DNA of 64,000 nucleotides, taken from Nocardia puris. GTDB taxonomy: Bacteria; Actinomycetota; Actinomycetes; Mycobacteriales; Mycobacteriaceae. The position numbers were made by a program, and so were the translations under genes. The stretch is from contig NZ_QNRE01000007.1 of NCBI RefSeq assembly GCF_003315035.1, positions 62,001 through 126,000 on the forward strand, read 5' to 3'. Positions 8,959 to 16,691 of this stretch are shown piece after piece. The notes beneath the pieces are model-generated. The model was not told the origin of the DNA. It saw only the letters and a program-made list of their open reading frames with translations, and made no database searches. Each line of letters begins with the position of its first letter. Within the stretch, counting starts at the first letter, position 1.

Positions 8959-10004
8959 CCGGCGCCCAGGTGCCCCGCGTGCGGGCGGTGACGGCGTATC
9001 TGAGCGCCCACGGCTGGACGGTCACCGCCGGCTGGCGGGACGCGCAGGTGTGGAGCCTGCGCGAATTCGACGTCCTGGTACCCGCTTCCGACGAACTGGC
9101 CGACACCCCGAGCCGGATCCGCGACCTGGCCCGGTGTGTCGCGGACGCCGAGGACCGCTCGCCGCGCGCGGTGTGGCGCGATCTGAGTTCCCCGCCCGCC
9201 GACCTCCTCTTGTTCCGCGCCCGCGACGACATCGACGCGGTGCCGCTGCCCACCGGCGCGCGCACGGTGGGCGCGCTGCGCGATCTGCTGCTGCACTGCG
9301 CGCGCGAGGCCGCCGACGAGGCGCGACCGGGGGACGCGCGCGCCCTGCTCGACCGCGCGCGGCTGTCGTGGAGCGACCGGCCGTTCGGCGTGGATGTCGC
9401 GGTGCCGCACGCCGGGCCGGACTCGCTGGGCAGGCGGACCGCCCTGCGCGTGTGGCACAGTTCGGCGGCCGCGTCGGCGGCGGCGCGCCAGGACGCCGAT
9501 CCCGCCGCACACCTCGCGGACCTCTCCGATGCCGTGTGCCGCGCGCTGGCCGATCTCGCGGGCCCGGACGGGGTCAGCCTCGGATTCCGCTGGGTGGGAA
9601 CGGATTCGCCCCCACCGGACACCGTGGAGCTGCCGGGCGGCGCGGGCGAGGTGCTCCGCGCGGAGGTCCGCGCGCGTGGTCGCCGAGCGGAGCCGGTCCC
9701 GGATCGCGAGCGCCCCGTCCCGGGTGTCGTGGAGGGCGTGGTGGTCGGGCTCGCCGACGACGCGGAGGGCGACCGGCGGCGGATCACGGTGCGCGGCGTC
9801 CTCCGGTACGCGGGCGCACCGCACGCGCGCCGCCGGTCGGTGCGCGTGCGCCTGCCCGGCGACGAGGACTACCGCGTGGCGCTCGACGCGCACAGCGCGG
9901 GACGGGCCGTCCGGGCCGAAGGCGAGGTCACCGGCGCCGGGCGCGCCCGCGGGATCGTCACCGTGCCGGGCGGTTTCACAGTGATCGACGAGTCACACGG
10001 GTGA
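8955..10004 (+). CDS. Unknown protein, second gene of candidate defence operon
   Basis: 349 residues starting in the ATGA overlap with the previous gene. I do not recognise the family. It is soluble, with no signal or membrane helix. The N-terminal ~100 residues (VRAVTAYLSAHGWTVTAGWRD, REFDVLVPASDELADTP) look like a compact alpha/beta domain of the kind found next to HerA-type ATPases. The C-terminal ~100 residues (VPGVVEGVVVGLADDAEGD, RRITVRGVLRYAG, RRSVRVRLPGDEDYRVAL) are strand-rich, like an OB- or beta-barrel domain. 16 bases separate it from the winged-helix gene. Confidence 0.75.
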   Translation: MTGAQVPRVRAVTAYLSAHGWTVTAGWRDAQVWSLREFDVLVPASDELADTPSRIRDLARCVADAEDRSPRAVWRDLSSPPADLLLFRARDDIDAVPLPTGARTVGALRDLLLHCAREAADEARPGDARALLDRARLSWSDRPFGVDVAVPHAGPDSLGRRTALRVWHSSAAASAAARQDADPAAHLADLSDAVCRALADLAGPDGVSLGFRWVGTDSPPPDTVELPGGAGEVLRAEVRARGRRAEPVPDRERPVPGVVEGVVVGLADDAEGDRRRITVRGVLRYAGAPHARRRSVRVRLPGDEDYRVALDAHSAGRAVRAEGEVTGAGRARGIVTVPGGFTVIDESHG

Positions 10005-10020
10005 CAGAACGGGGACGGCC

Positions 10021-10629
10021 ATGACCGAGGTCCGATTGAACACCGTCGAGCGGTGCGTGCTGCTCGTCCTGATGGCGCAGGCCAGGGAACTCACCAACGC
10101 GGAACTCCTCGCGCTGGCGGGTCTGAAACTCGACGGGAAGGACCGGGTGCGCCTCAACGCTCTCGGGTTGGTCGACAGCGTGAAGGTGGGCCGCGCCTAC
10201 GTGCACGAGCTGACCGATCGCGGCGCGGTGTGGTGTCGCGCGGAACTGACGGCCGAGCGCCCGGCCCGCTCCGGTTCGGCGGGCGGCGCGCTCTACGTCG
10301 TGCTCGCCGCGCTGAGCCGCCATCTGGACGGCACGGGGCAGTCGCTGGCGGAACTGTTCCGGCCCGACGTGGCCGGCCAGGTCGAGGCCGCCTACGCCGC
10401 CGTCACCCAGGGCAGCGGCGCGCCGGTACGCCTGGCGGTGCTGCGGGACCGGCTCGACGGGTTGTCGCGCGGCGAGTTCGACCGCGCGGTCGAACTGCTG
10501 TCCCGGCGCCGGGGCGTGCACGTGCGTTCCGAAGCGGACCAGAAGATCCTCACCGACGCCGACCACGACGCGGCCGTGGTGCTGGGCGGCACGCGGCGGC
10601 ATCTGCTCACCGTCGAGGTGCCACGGTGA
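10021..10629 (+). CDS. Winged-helix-like protein, third gene of candidate defence operon
   Basis: 202 residues, ATG start behind CGGGGACGGCC. The N-terminal half is a likely winged helix: VERCVLLVLMAQARELTNAELLALAG followed by a strand pair ending YVHELTDRGAVWC. A second similar unit may lie at about residues 75-185 (LYVVLAALSRHL, RLAVLRDRLDGLSRGEFDRAVELLSRRRGVHV, DAAVVLGG), reminiscent of wHTH subunits that accompany large ATPases in SMC-like and restriction-like systems. Its stop codon overlaps the GTG of the ATPase gene (GTGA), so the proteins are probably made in fixed proportion. Confidence 0.75.
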   Translation: MTEVRLNTVERCVLLVLMAQARELTNAELLALAGLKLDGKDRVRLNALGLVDSVKVGRAYVHELTDRGAVWCRAELTAERPARSGSAGGALYVVLAALSRHLDGTGQSLAELFRPDVAGQVEAAYAAVTQGSGAPVRLAVLRDRLDGLSRGEFDRAVELLSRRRGVHVRSEADQKILTDADHDAAVVLGGTRRHLLTVEVPR

Positions 10630-13600
10630 ACGAGGCGCAGCGGCACGCGCTGGCCTCCATCCAGTTCAGCAGCGTGCTCGGCGCGAACGAGATCTGGAGT
10701 CCGCTGAGCCATCACGTCGACGGACTGCATCCGCACGCCTTCGCCGAACTCACCCGAGCGGTCGCCGCCGCCGAGGCGCGGCCCCGCAGCACGCCGACCG
10801 GTCTGGTGCTGAGCGGGGAGAAGGGCGTCGGCAAGACGCACATGCTCGGCTGGTTGCGCCAGCACGTGCAGGATCGGGGCGGGGCGTTCTTCATGCCCAA
10901 GCTGATCGATGGCGCGTCGTTCTGGTCGGGGGCCGTGCACGGCGTGGTCACCCGGCTGCTCGGTGCGGACGGCGGGCAACTCGGGCGGATGCTCCACACC
11001 CTCACCACGCTCACCGGCTGCGACCGCGAACTGGGACTGCGCGTGCGGGGGATGATCAAGATCGACCCCGCGGGGTTGCGGGCCTTCGCGGAGAAAGTGG
11101 AGGAACTCGACGCCGAGGTCGCCGAGACCTGCCGCGACACGTTGCGCGCGCTGATCCTCTACCAGGCCAAGGGCGAGGAACGCGAGATCGGGCACAGCTT
11201 CCTCGTCTTCCCCGACGGCATCGAGGAAGCCGACCGCGCCGAGTGGGGCTTCCGCGAGCGGATCAAGCCGCCGCAGCTCATCTTTCACGAACTGTGCCGG
11301 TTGTTCGCGCTCACCGGTCCGGTGGTGCTCGCCGTCGACCAGGTCGACACCGTCATCGCCCAGTCCGCGCGCACGGTGGGCGACGGGCTGGCCGACCGGT
11401 TGGCCGACGGACTGATGAACCTGCGCGAGGAAACCGTGCGCACCCTCGTCGTCGCCGCGTGCATCCCGAAGTCGTGGGAGCTGATCACCTCGCGGGCGGT
11501 GAACTCGGCGGCCGACCGGTTCACCGTGCTCGAACTCGCCACGGCGATGCCCGACGCCGCGGTGGCCTCGGCGATCGTGGAGCGCCACCTCGGCGGTCTG
11601 TTCGGCGCCCTCGGTTTCGTCCCGCCGCATCCGACCTGGCCGGTGCTGCCCGTCGCCTTCGACGATCCGGAGGTCGCGTCCTTCACGCCCCGTCGCCTGC
11701 TGCAACGCCTGGACACCCATGTTCGCGCGTGCCTGGCGCGGGGACGAGTCGACGAGCTGACCCGTTTCGCGGGAGCGGCCGAGGACAATCCGACCCCACC
11801 GCCGGCCACCCCCTCCGACGCCGCCGTCTTGGACGCGCGCTTCGAGGCGCTGCGGGCGGCCGTGGACGTCGAGGCCCCGCTCGATCCCGCGCACGAGGAC
11901 GAGCGGATGTCGGCGCTGCTCGACGCCGGTCTGCGCGCCTACGTGCACGAACAGAACCGCCAGGACCTGACGGTCGACACCGACGTGCAGCCGTCGCTGC
12001 ACGCGCGCCTGCGGTGCACGCTGGACGAGGCGACGGAGTCCGAGGAGCACTGGAGCTTCCGCGCCATCGCCCACCGACACCATCGCGCGGTGCAGGCGCG
12101 GCTGCGCTCGGCGACGCTGGAGTCCGGCATCCAGCCCGGTGTGTCCGTGCGGCACCTGGTGATCCTGCGCAATATCCCGTTCTCGCGCGGGCGCGTGACC
12201 GCGGACATGCTGGAGGCGCTGGAGTCCGCCAACGGCCGCGCCCTCCCCGTCCAGACCGAAGACCTCCGCACCTTCGCCGCCCTGGGCACGATGCTCGCCG
12301 AACACGCTCCGGGACTGATCAATTGGCTCGTTTCGCGGCAGCCCGCGAGCAGGACGCAGTTGTTCACCAAGATCCTGGGTGGGGCGAACGGGGGTGTCGC
12401 GACTGCGCGCACGACGCATCCGACCGGCCCGCAGGATGGGGAGGACGCCGTCGCCACGGGGAATTCCGATGTGGGGCTTGCGGAACCGACCGGCCTTTCG
12501 CCGAACGGCGAGGCGACCGCGTCGTCCCAAGCCATCTCGGCCGGCACTGATCCGAGCTCCTCGGCGAACTCGGACCCAACCCCCCCGATGGTCCGTGAGT
12601 CGGTGTCCGCTGTCGAGCCGCCGACCACGGGAGTCGCGGAAGGCTCCCCGGTGCGGTCGTCCGTCCCGGATCGAGGAGGGGAGTTCGGGCCGGTGTCGCC
12701 GAGTGCGGGATCCGGCGCGGAAGGTCCGGCTGCTGATCAGGTGCCGACCGCCCTGGCGAACGCGGTGGGAGCGGCTGCCGCTCCGGGCAATTCGGCGCCG
12801 TCACCGACGTGGGGTCATCCGGCGTCACCCACCGCGCCGGCCGTTGCCGTCGAAGCGAAATCCGCGCACACCCCGGCACCTCCGGCGGAATCGCCCGAGC
12901 CGACGATCACCGTCGGCCGCTATCGCGACACCGGTCGCGAGTTCCGCCTCCCGCTCGTCCTGCTCCGCAAGCACGTCTCCGTCTTCGCGGGCTCGGGTTC
13001 CGGGAAGACGGTGCTGTTGCGCCGGTTGGTGGAAGAGGCGGCGCTGCACGGTGTTTCGTCGATCCTCGTCGACACCAACAACGATCTGGCCAGGCTCGGC
13101 GATCGCTGGCCCGCGTCGCCGCTCGGCTGGAATCCCGGCGATGCGGAGCGCGCCGAGCGGTACTTCGCGGAGACCGAGGTGATCGTCTGGACCCCGCGCC
13201 GGGAGGCGGGACGCCCGCTCTCGCTGAATCCGCTGCCCGACTTCTCCGGCGTGCTGGACGACCCCGACGAATTCCGGATCGCCGTCGACGCCTCGGTGGC
13301 CGGTCTGCTCCCGCGCGCCGGGCTCACGGCCAGGAAGCTCGCCACGGGGCAGGCGGTCCTCACGCAGGCGCTCACGTTCTTCGCGCGGGAGGTCGGCGGT
13401 GATCTGCACGCGTTCGTCGAACTGCTGGCCGATCTGCCCGACGAAGCGAGCACGCTGCGCGACGCCCGCCCACTGGCCGCCGCGGTGGCGACCGAGTTCA
13501 CCGCGGCCATGATCAACGACCCGGTGTTCGGCGGCGCGGGCACGCGGCTCGATCCCGGTGCGCTGCTCACGCCTGCGCCGGGCAAGCGGGCCCGGGTGTC

Positions 13601-14126
13601 GGTGATCAGCTGCATCGGCCTGCCCACCTCCGCGCAGCAGCAGACCTTCGTCAACCAGCTCCAGTTGGCGCTGTTCGCGTGGATCAAACGGAATCCGGCG
13701 GGCGACCGTCCGCTGGGCGGTCTGCTGGTGCTCGACGAAGCGCACACCTTCGTCCCCTCGCGCGGCACCACCGCGTCGAGCGCGAGCAGCCTGCAACTCG
13801 CCGCGCAGGCCCGCAAGTACGGCCTGGGCCTGGTGTACGCGACGCAGGCGCCGAAAGCGTTGCACAACATGGTGACCGGCAACACCGCCACCCAGTTCTT
13901 CGGACGACTGAACGCCTCGGCTCATATGCAGACCGCCACCGAATTGGCGCGCGCGAAGGGCGGCACCGTGGACGACATCTCCCGCCTCGCCGCCGGACGC
14001 TTCTACGGCGCGACCGAGGGCGCCGCCTTCGGCAAGCTCGCGGTCCCGATGTGCCTGAGTCACCACCCGTCGAGCGCGCTCACGGAGGAAGAGGTGATCC
14101 GTCGCGCCATTGGCGAGGAATACTAG
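10626..14126 (+). CDS. Giant ATPase with two P-loop domains (AAA-like plus HerA/DUF87-like)
   Basis: 1166 residues from the GTG at 10626. Domain 1 (about 1-560): Walker A GEKGVGKT at ~65-72 and a Walker B-like stretch PVVLAVDQVDTV at ~233-243. Then a low-complexity linker at ~585-760, rich in Pro, Ser, Ala, Gly and Thr, with looser codon use. Domain 2 (about 760-1166): strand ITVGRYRDTGREF, Walker A GSGSGKT at ~790, DTNNDLARLGD, Walker B LLVLDEAHTFVPS at ~1035-1045, and GLGLVYATQAPKALHNMVTGN, typical of HerA/FtsK-type DUF87 ATPases that move on DNA. It ends the four-gene operon. Two ATPases in one chain recall the DptF plus DptH pairing of phosphorothioate restriction, but this is analogy only. 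Confidence 0.85.
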   Translation: MNEAQRHALASIQFSSVLGANEIWSPLSHHVDGLHPHAFAELTRAVAAAEARPRSTPTGLVLSGEKGVGKTHMLGWLRQHVQDRGGAFFMPKLIDGASFWSGAVHGVVTRLLGADGGQLGRMLHTLTTLTGCDRELGLRVRGMIKIDPAGLRAFAEKVEELDAEVAETCRDTLRALILYQAKGEEREIGHSFLVFPDGIEEADRAEWGFRERIKPPQLIFHELCRLFALTGPVVLAVDQVDTVIAQSARTVGDGLADRLADGLMNLREETVRTLVVAACIPKSWELITSRAVNSAADRFTVLELATAMPDAAVASAIVERHLGGLFGALGFVPPHPTWPVLPVAFDDPEVASFTPRRLLQRLDTHVRACLARGRVDELTRFAGAAEDNPTPPPATPSDAAVLDARFEALRAAVDVEAPLDPAHEDERMSALLDAGLRAYVHEQNRQDLTVDTDVQPSLHARLRCTLDEATESEEHWSFRAIAHRHHRAVQARLRSATLESGIQPGVSVRHLVILRNIPFSRGRVTADMLEALESANGRALPVQTEDLRTFAALGTMLAEHAPGLINWLVSRQPASRTQLFTKILGGANGGVATARTTHPTGPQDGEDAVATGNSDVGLAEPTGLSPNGEATASSQAISAGTDPSSSANSDPTPPMVRESVSAVEPPTTGVAEGSPVRSSVPDRGGEFGPVSPSAGSGAEGPAADQVPTALANAVGAAAAPGNSAPSPTWGHPASPTAPAVAVEAKSAHTPAPPAESPEPTITVGRYRDTGREFRLPLVLLRKHVSVFAGSGSGKTVLLRRLVEEAALHGVSSILVDTNNDLARLGDRWPASPLGWNPGDAERAERYFAETEVIVWTPRREAGRPLSLNPLPDFSGVLDDPDEFRIAVDASVAGLLPRAGLTARKLATGQAVLTQALTFFAREVGGDLHAFVELLADLPDEASTLRDARPLAAAVATEFTAAMINDPVFGGAGTRLDPGALLTPAPGKRARVSVISCIGLPTSAQQQTFVNQLQLALFAWIKRNPAGDRPLGGLLVLDEAHTFVPSRGTTASSASSLQLAAQARKYGLGLVYATQAPKALHNMVTGNTATQFFGRLNASAHMQTATELARAKGGTVDDISRLAAGRFYGATEGAAFGKLAVPMCLSHHPSSALTEEEVIRRAIGEEY

Positions 14127-14450
14127 CCGCTGAGCGGCAGCTGCCTACGCGTGCGAGATCTGTTGCGAGGCAACGCCTTCGGATGTCCGCGGATGTCGAT
14201 CAGGTGGCATCCGTCATTCGGGCGCGATTCCGGCGCTACGCGAACCGGGCCCGCGCACGCGTCGCCCCACCCGCCATGTGAGCGGCCGGGTGAACAGCGG
14301 ACCGAGGCGGCGCGCACCGAATCCGAGGGCGGTGAACCACAGCACGCTGGCGACCACCTGGGTCCGGCGCGATCGACGGCGGCGTCATCCACGACGTGCC
14401 GCGAAGTGATCCGAGGGAACGCTCACCGCCCGGCTTCGGATCGAAGCGAG
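14127..14450. other. Gene-free stretch between converging units
   Basis: 324 bases between the stop of the giant ATPase gene and the stop of the DUF4188 gene. Several shadow frames cross it, but none has a ribosome site or recognisable motif. No clear hairpin or repeat seen. Confidence 0.4.
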
Positions 14451-14963
14451 TCAGTCGGATTCGCTTCGGTAGTAAGCGGATTCGGTGACCACCGGCGGCG
14501 CCTTCGGCTGTTCGCCGTGCACCCGCCCGCGCGTGGAGAACATCGGTCCGCGCGAGGCGACGACGGGCGCGAAGCGGGCGAGGCCGGTGGCGGGCGCCAT
14601 GTCGTCGTACATGGCGTCGATGCCGCCGCGGGCGAAGTACGCCTCGTGCCAGAACCCGGTGCCGCCGGAGTCCTTGAGGAATTGGGTCCACCACTGCCGG
14701 TGCGGGTCGGAGCGGGTCCAGCGTTCCAGGCTGTCCAGATCGCGCCAGTACTGGCGCGCGCCCCAGTGCGGTGGGAAGAGTCCCCAGACCACGTCTTCGT
14801 GCGCCAGCAACCCGTCGGGCCGGTCCTTGTGCGACCGGTACAGCTTCGGCCCGATCCCCAGGAGCCGCAACATCCCCCGCGGCTTGCGCACCCGCATGCC
14901 GAGATATACGACAACGAGGTCGGGATACCCCGCCAAATCCACGGTCGTCCTGTTCACCCGCAT
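14451..14963 (-). CDS. DUF4188 domain protein (haem-monooxygenase-like)
   Basis: 170 residues from the ATG at 14963, chosen because GGAGGT precedes it; the frame runs upstream without coding character. Starts MRVNRTTVDLAGYPDLVVVYLGMRVR, the usual DUF4188 opening, and continues with LLGIGPKLYRSHKDRPDGLLAHEDVVWGLFPPHWGARQYWRDLDSLERW in pieces and ends with the conserved GTGFWHEAYFARGGIDAMYDDM. The family has a ferredoxin-like, monooxygenase-type fold and unknown chemistry. It stands alone, between the defence-like operon and the tRNA. Confidence 0.88.
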   Translation of the reverse strand: MRVNRTTVDLAGYPDLVVVYLGMRVRKPRGMLRLLGIGPKLYRSHKDRPDGLLAHEDVVWGLFPPHWGARQYWRDLDSLERWTRSDPHRQWWTQFLKDSGGTGFWHEAYFARGGIDAMYDDMAPATGLARFAPVVASRGPMFSTRGRVHGEQPKAPPVVTESAYYRSESD

Positions 14964-15440
14964 AGCCGCAACCTCCGCACTCGGGCTCTCTTCCACCCTA
15001 CGTCCGTCCACGTCCCACACCCCGCCCCGGTTCAAAACCCCCACCCACCCCGTCCAGCCCCACTGACAAACCGGAAGGGCAATCCAGAGGCAACCGCCAC
15101 CACCCCGCCCGCCGCCGGGCACCCGAACAATGGACTCTCGGCGCGGCCCACACGACACGATCGGCCTCCGCCCAGCACAATCTGCGCCATATGGAGCGGC
15201 CCCGCCATGAGATCAATGAACAAAAGCCGACAGCCATTGCCACCCGATAGGAAAGAATGCCGGCCAAAAGTCCGGAATCCGAACACTGGCGAAAGAAACG
15301 TACTAAACCGGACAGACCCACAATGGCGGTCGGAATCCAACGCCGACACCCCGACGGCGCAGATGACAATTGAGCAGTCCTGTCGGTGTTGAACAGGCGT
15401 TCGGGTGCAGTCCAGAAACGCGACTTACCCGCCAACGCAA
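14964..15440. other. Gene-free, relatively AT-richer stretch
   Basis: About 480 bases upstream of the DUF4188 gene and downstream of the tRNA. The part at about 15180-15370 is visibly less GC-rich than the genes. No open frame has a start with ribosome site. It may hold the promoter of the DUF4188 gene at its left end; otherwise nothing recognisable. Confidence 0.4.
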
Positions 15441-15448
15441 CCACCCAC

Positions 15449-15517
15449 CAAGGGGGGTCCGGGGGCGAAGCCCCGCCGGGCGGGGCCCGGGGGTTGCACC
15501 CCCGGAGAACACGACCA
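15449..15517 (-). repeat. GC-rich array of short palindromes downstream of the tRNA
   Basis: Consecutive hairpins GGGGC-GAA-GCCCC and GGGGG-TTGCA-CCCCC embedded in G and C runs, within 50 bases of the tRNA 3' end. Position fits a transcription terminator of the tRNA gene. The composition also resembles the dispersed GC-rich palindromic elements of actinomycetes, so it could be a repeat family member. Confidence 0.5.
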
Positions 15518-15564
15518 GACGAGAACGGCTCGCGCTCTCCGCGAGCGCGAGCCGGCTACGAGGC

Positions 15565-15651
15565 TGGTGCCGAGTGTGGGACTCGAACCCACACGTCCTT
15601 TCGGACAACGGTTTTTGAGACCGTCGCGTCTGCCAGTTCCGCCAACCCGGC
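15565..15651 (-). tRNA. tRNA-Leu (anticodon CAA)
   Basis: 87 bases on the minus strand including an encoded CCA end (15565-15567). The 7-base acceptor stem GCCGGGT pairs with ACTCGGC. The anticodon loop CTCAAAA between arms ACGGT and ACCGT gives anticodon CAA, reading UUG. The T-loop GGTTCGAGTCC and a long variable arm (class II, as in Leu and Ser tRNAs) are present. The neighbouring palindrome array lies at its 3' side. No duplicate of its 3' end was noticed nearby, so no evidence that it served as an integration site. Confidence 0.95.
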
Positions 15652-15664
15652 GCACCGGTTGAGA

Positions 15665-15695
15665 ACTATAGCCGGTGGCGGGCCCCCGGAGCCAA
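15665..15695 (-). promoter_or_regulatory. Putative tRNA-Leu promoter
   Basis: On the minus strand, TATAGT (complement of 15665-15670) lies 13 bases before the tRNA 5' end, with TTGGCT (complement of 15690-15695) 19 bases further up. Spacing is slightly long but the -10 is close to consensus. Confidence 0.45.
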
Positions 15696-15876
15696 ACGGG
15701 TTGTGGCGCGCGCCACGGTATGGGTCTTTACGCAGGGTATATGCGTTGCGGGGTCGGGTGAACGGTACTCTCTACATCACTCGACGGCGTGCCGGGTGGG
15801 GCGAGGCGGTGAAGGAGATCGTCTCAGCCCCATTCGCGTGTGTCGGGACAGGCATCGCAACCAGAGGGGTCTACCT

Positions 15877-16494
15877 ATGAGCACAGCAGCAGGGGGCGCC
15901 GGCACGAAGAAGGACGCCGGGGCGAAGCGGGTCGTCGTGGCCGAGGACGAGGCGCTCATCCGCATGGACCTGGTGGAGATGCTGACCGAGGAGGGCTATC
16001 AGGTCGTCGGTGAGGCGGGCGATGGCCAGCAGGCGGTGGATCTGGCGGTGGAGCATCGCCCCGACCTGGTGATCATGGACGTGAAGATGCCGCGCCGCGA
16101 CGGTATCGACGCCGCGGCCGAGATCGCGTCGAAACGTGTTGCGCCGGTGGTGATCCTGACGGCGTTCAGCCAGCGCGACCTGGTGGAGCGGGCGCGCGAC
16201 GCGGGTGCGATGGCGTATCTGGTGAAGCCGTTCACGAAGTCGGATCTGGTGCCCGCGATCGAGTTGGCGGCCAGCCGTTTCCACGAGATCACCGCGTTGG
16301 AGAGCGAGGTCGCCAATCTGGCCGACCGGCTCGAGACCCGCAAACTGGTGGAGCGCGCGAAGGGCGTGCTGATGCAGACGCAGGGCCTGTCCGAACCGCA
16401 GGCGTTCAAGTGGATTCAGCGCACGGCGATGGACCGCCGGACTACGATGAAGGCGGTTGCCGAGGTCGTGCTGGAGAATCTCGCACCCAAGTGA
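15877..16494 (+). CDS. pdtaR: ANTAR-domain response regulator (PdtaR)
   Basis: 205 residues from the ATG at 15877, chosen over upstream in-frame starts because CAGAGGGG precedes it and the receiver starts soon after. Receiver domain at about 20-135: acidic pair in VVVAEDEALIRMDL, phospho-acceptor Asp in LVIMDVKMP, conserved Thr in ILTAF and Lys in LVKPF. ANTAR RNA-binding domain at about 140-200: LADRLETRKLVERAKGVLM and the AMDRRTTM segment. In mycobacteria PdtaR acts with the kinase PdtaS and binds target RNA to change termination or translation. The kinase gene is not in the window. Synteny with Rv1626 (near polA) supports the name. Confidence 0.95.
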   Translation: MSTAAGGAGTKKDAGAKRVVVAEDEALIRMDLVEMLTEEGYQVVGEAGDGQQAVDLAVEHRPDLVIMDVKMPRRDGIDAAAEIASKRVAPVVILTAFSQRDLVERARDAGAMAYLVKPFTKSDLVPAIELAASRFHEITALESEVANLADRLETRKLVERAKGVLMQTQGLSEPQAFKWIQRTAMDRRTTMKAVAEVVLENLAPK

Positions 16495-16631
16495 GGTGCG
16501 CCCCCTCGGCGGTGTCCGGCTGTGGTGATTTAACGCGACCGAAACCCGATCGACAAAAAGAATTCGACACGAAGCCGTCCGTATGATCCGAATGTGATGC
16601 GGAACTAACGTGCCGACGCTATGTTCTGACC

Positions 16632-16650
16632 GGGCCGACGTGGTCGGCCC
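16632..16650 (+). promoter_or_regulatory. Hairpin in the leader of the branched-chain amino-acid operon
   Basis: Perfect 8-base stem GGGCCGAC / GTCGGCCC with a 3-base loop, 42 bases before the binding-protein start. A TATGAT -10-like hexamer lies upstream at 16582-16587. No Leu/Ile/Val-rich leader peptide is visible, so classical attenuation is not supported; RNA stability or ANTAR-type control is possible. Confidence 0.4.
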
Positions 16651-16691
16651 CCTCGGGTTTGCCGGGGGAGCACAGGACGTAGAGGTGAGAC

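Noticed and set aside
10392..12530. 712-residue open frame antisense to the giant ATPase gene
   Set aside because: Arg/Gly/His-rich shadow; the plus strand has Walker motifs and operon coupling.
8449..14126. Assignment of the four-gene operon as BREX, Pgl, Wadjet or Dnd/Dpt
   Set aside because: No PglZ, methylase, SMC-like JetC, JetD or DndB-E partner is present; only partial domain analogy exists.
15565..15651. tRNA-Leu as a proven island attachment site
   Set aside because: No duplicated tRNA end and no integrase gene found in the window.
16595..16691. Leu/Ile/Val leader peptide for the liv operon
   Set aside because: The short frames before livK have no run of branched-chain codons and no T-tract terminator; only a single hairpin is seen.
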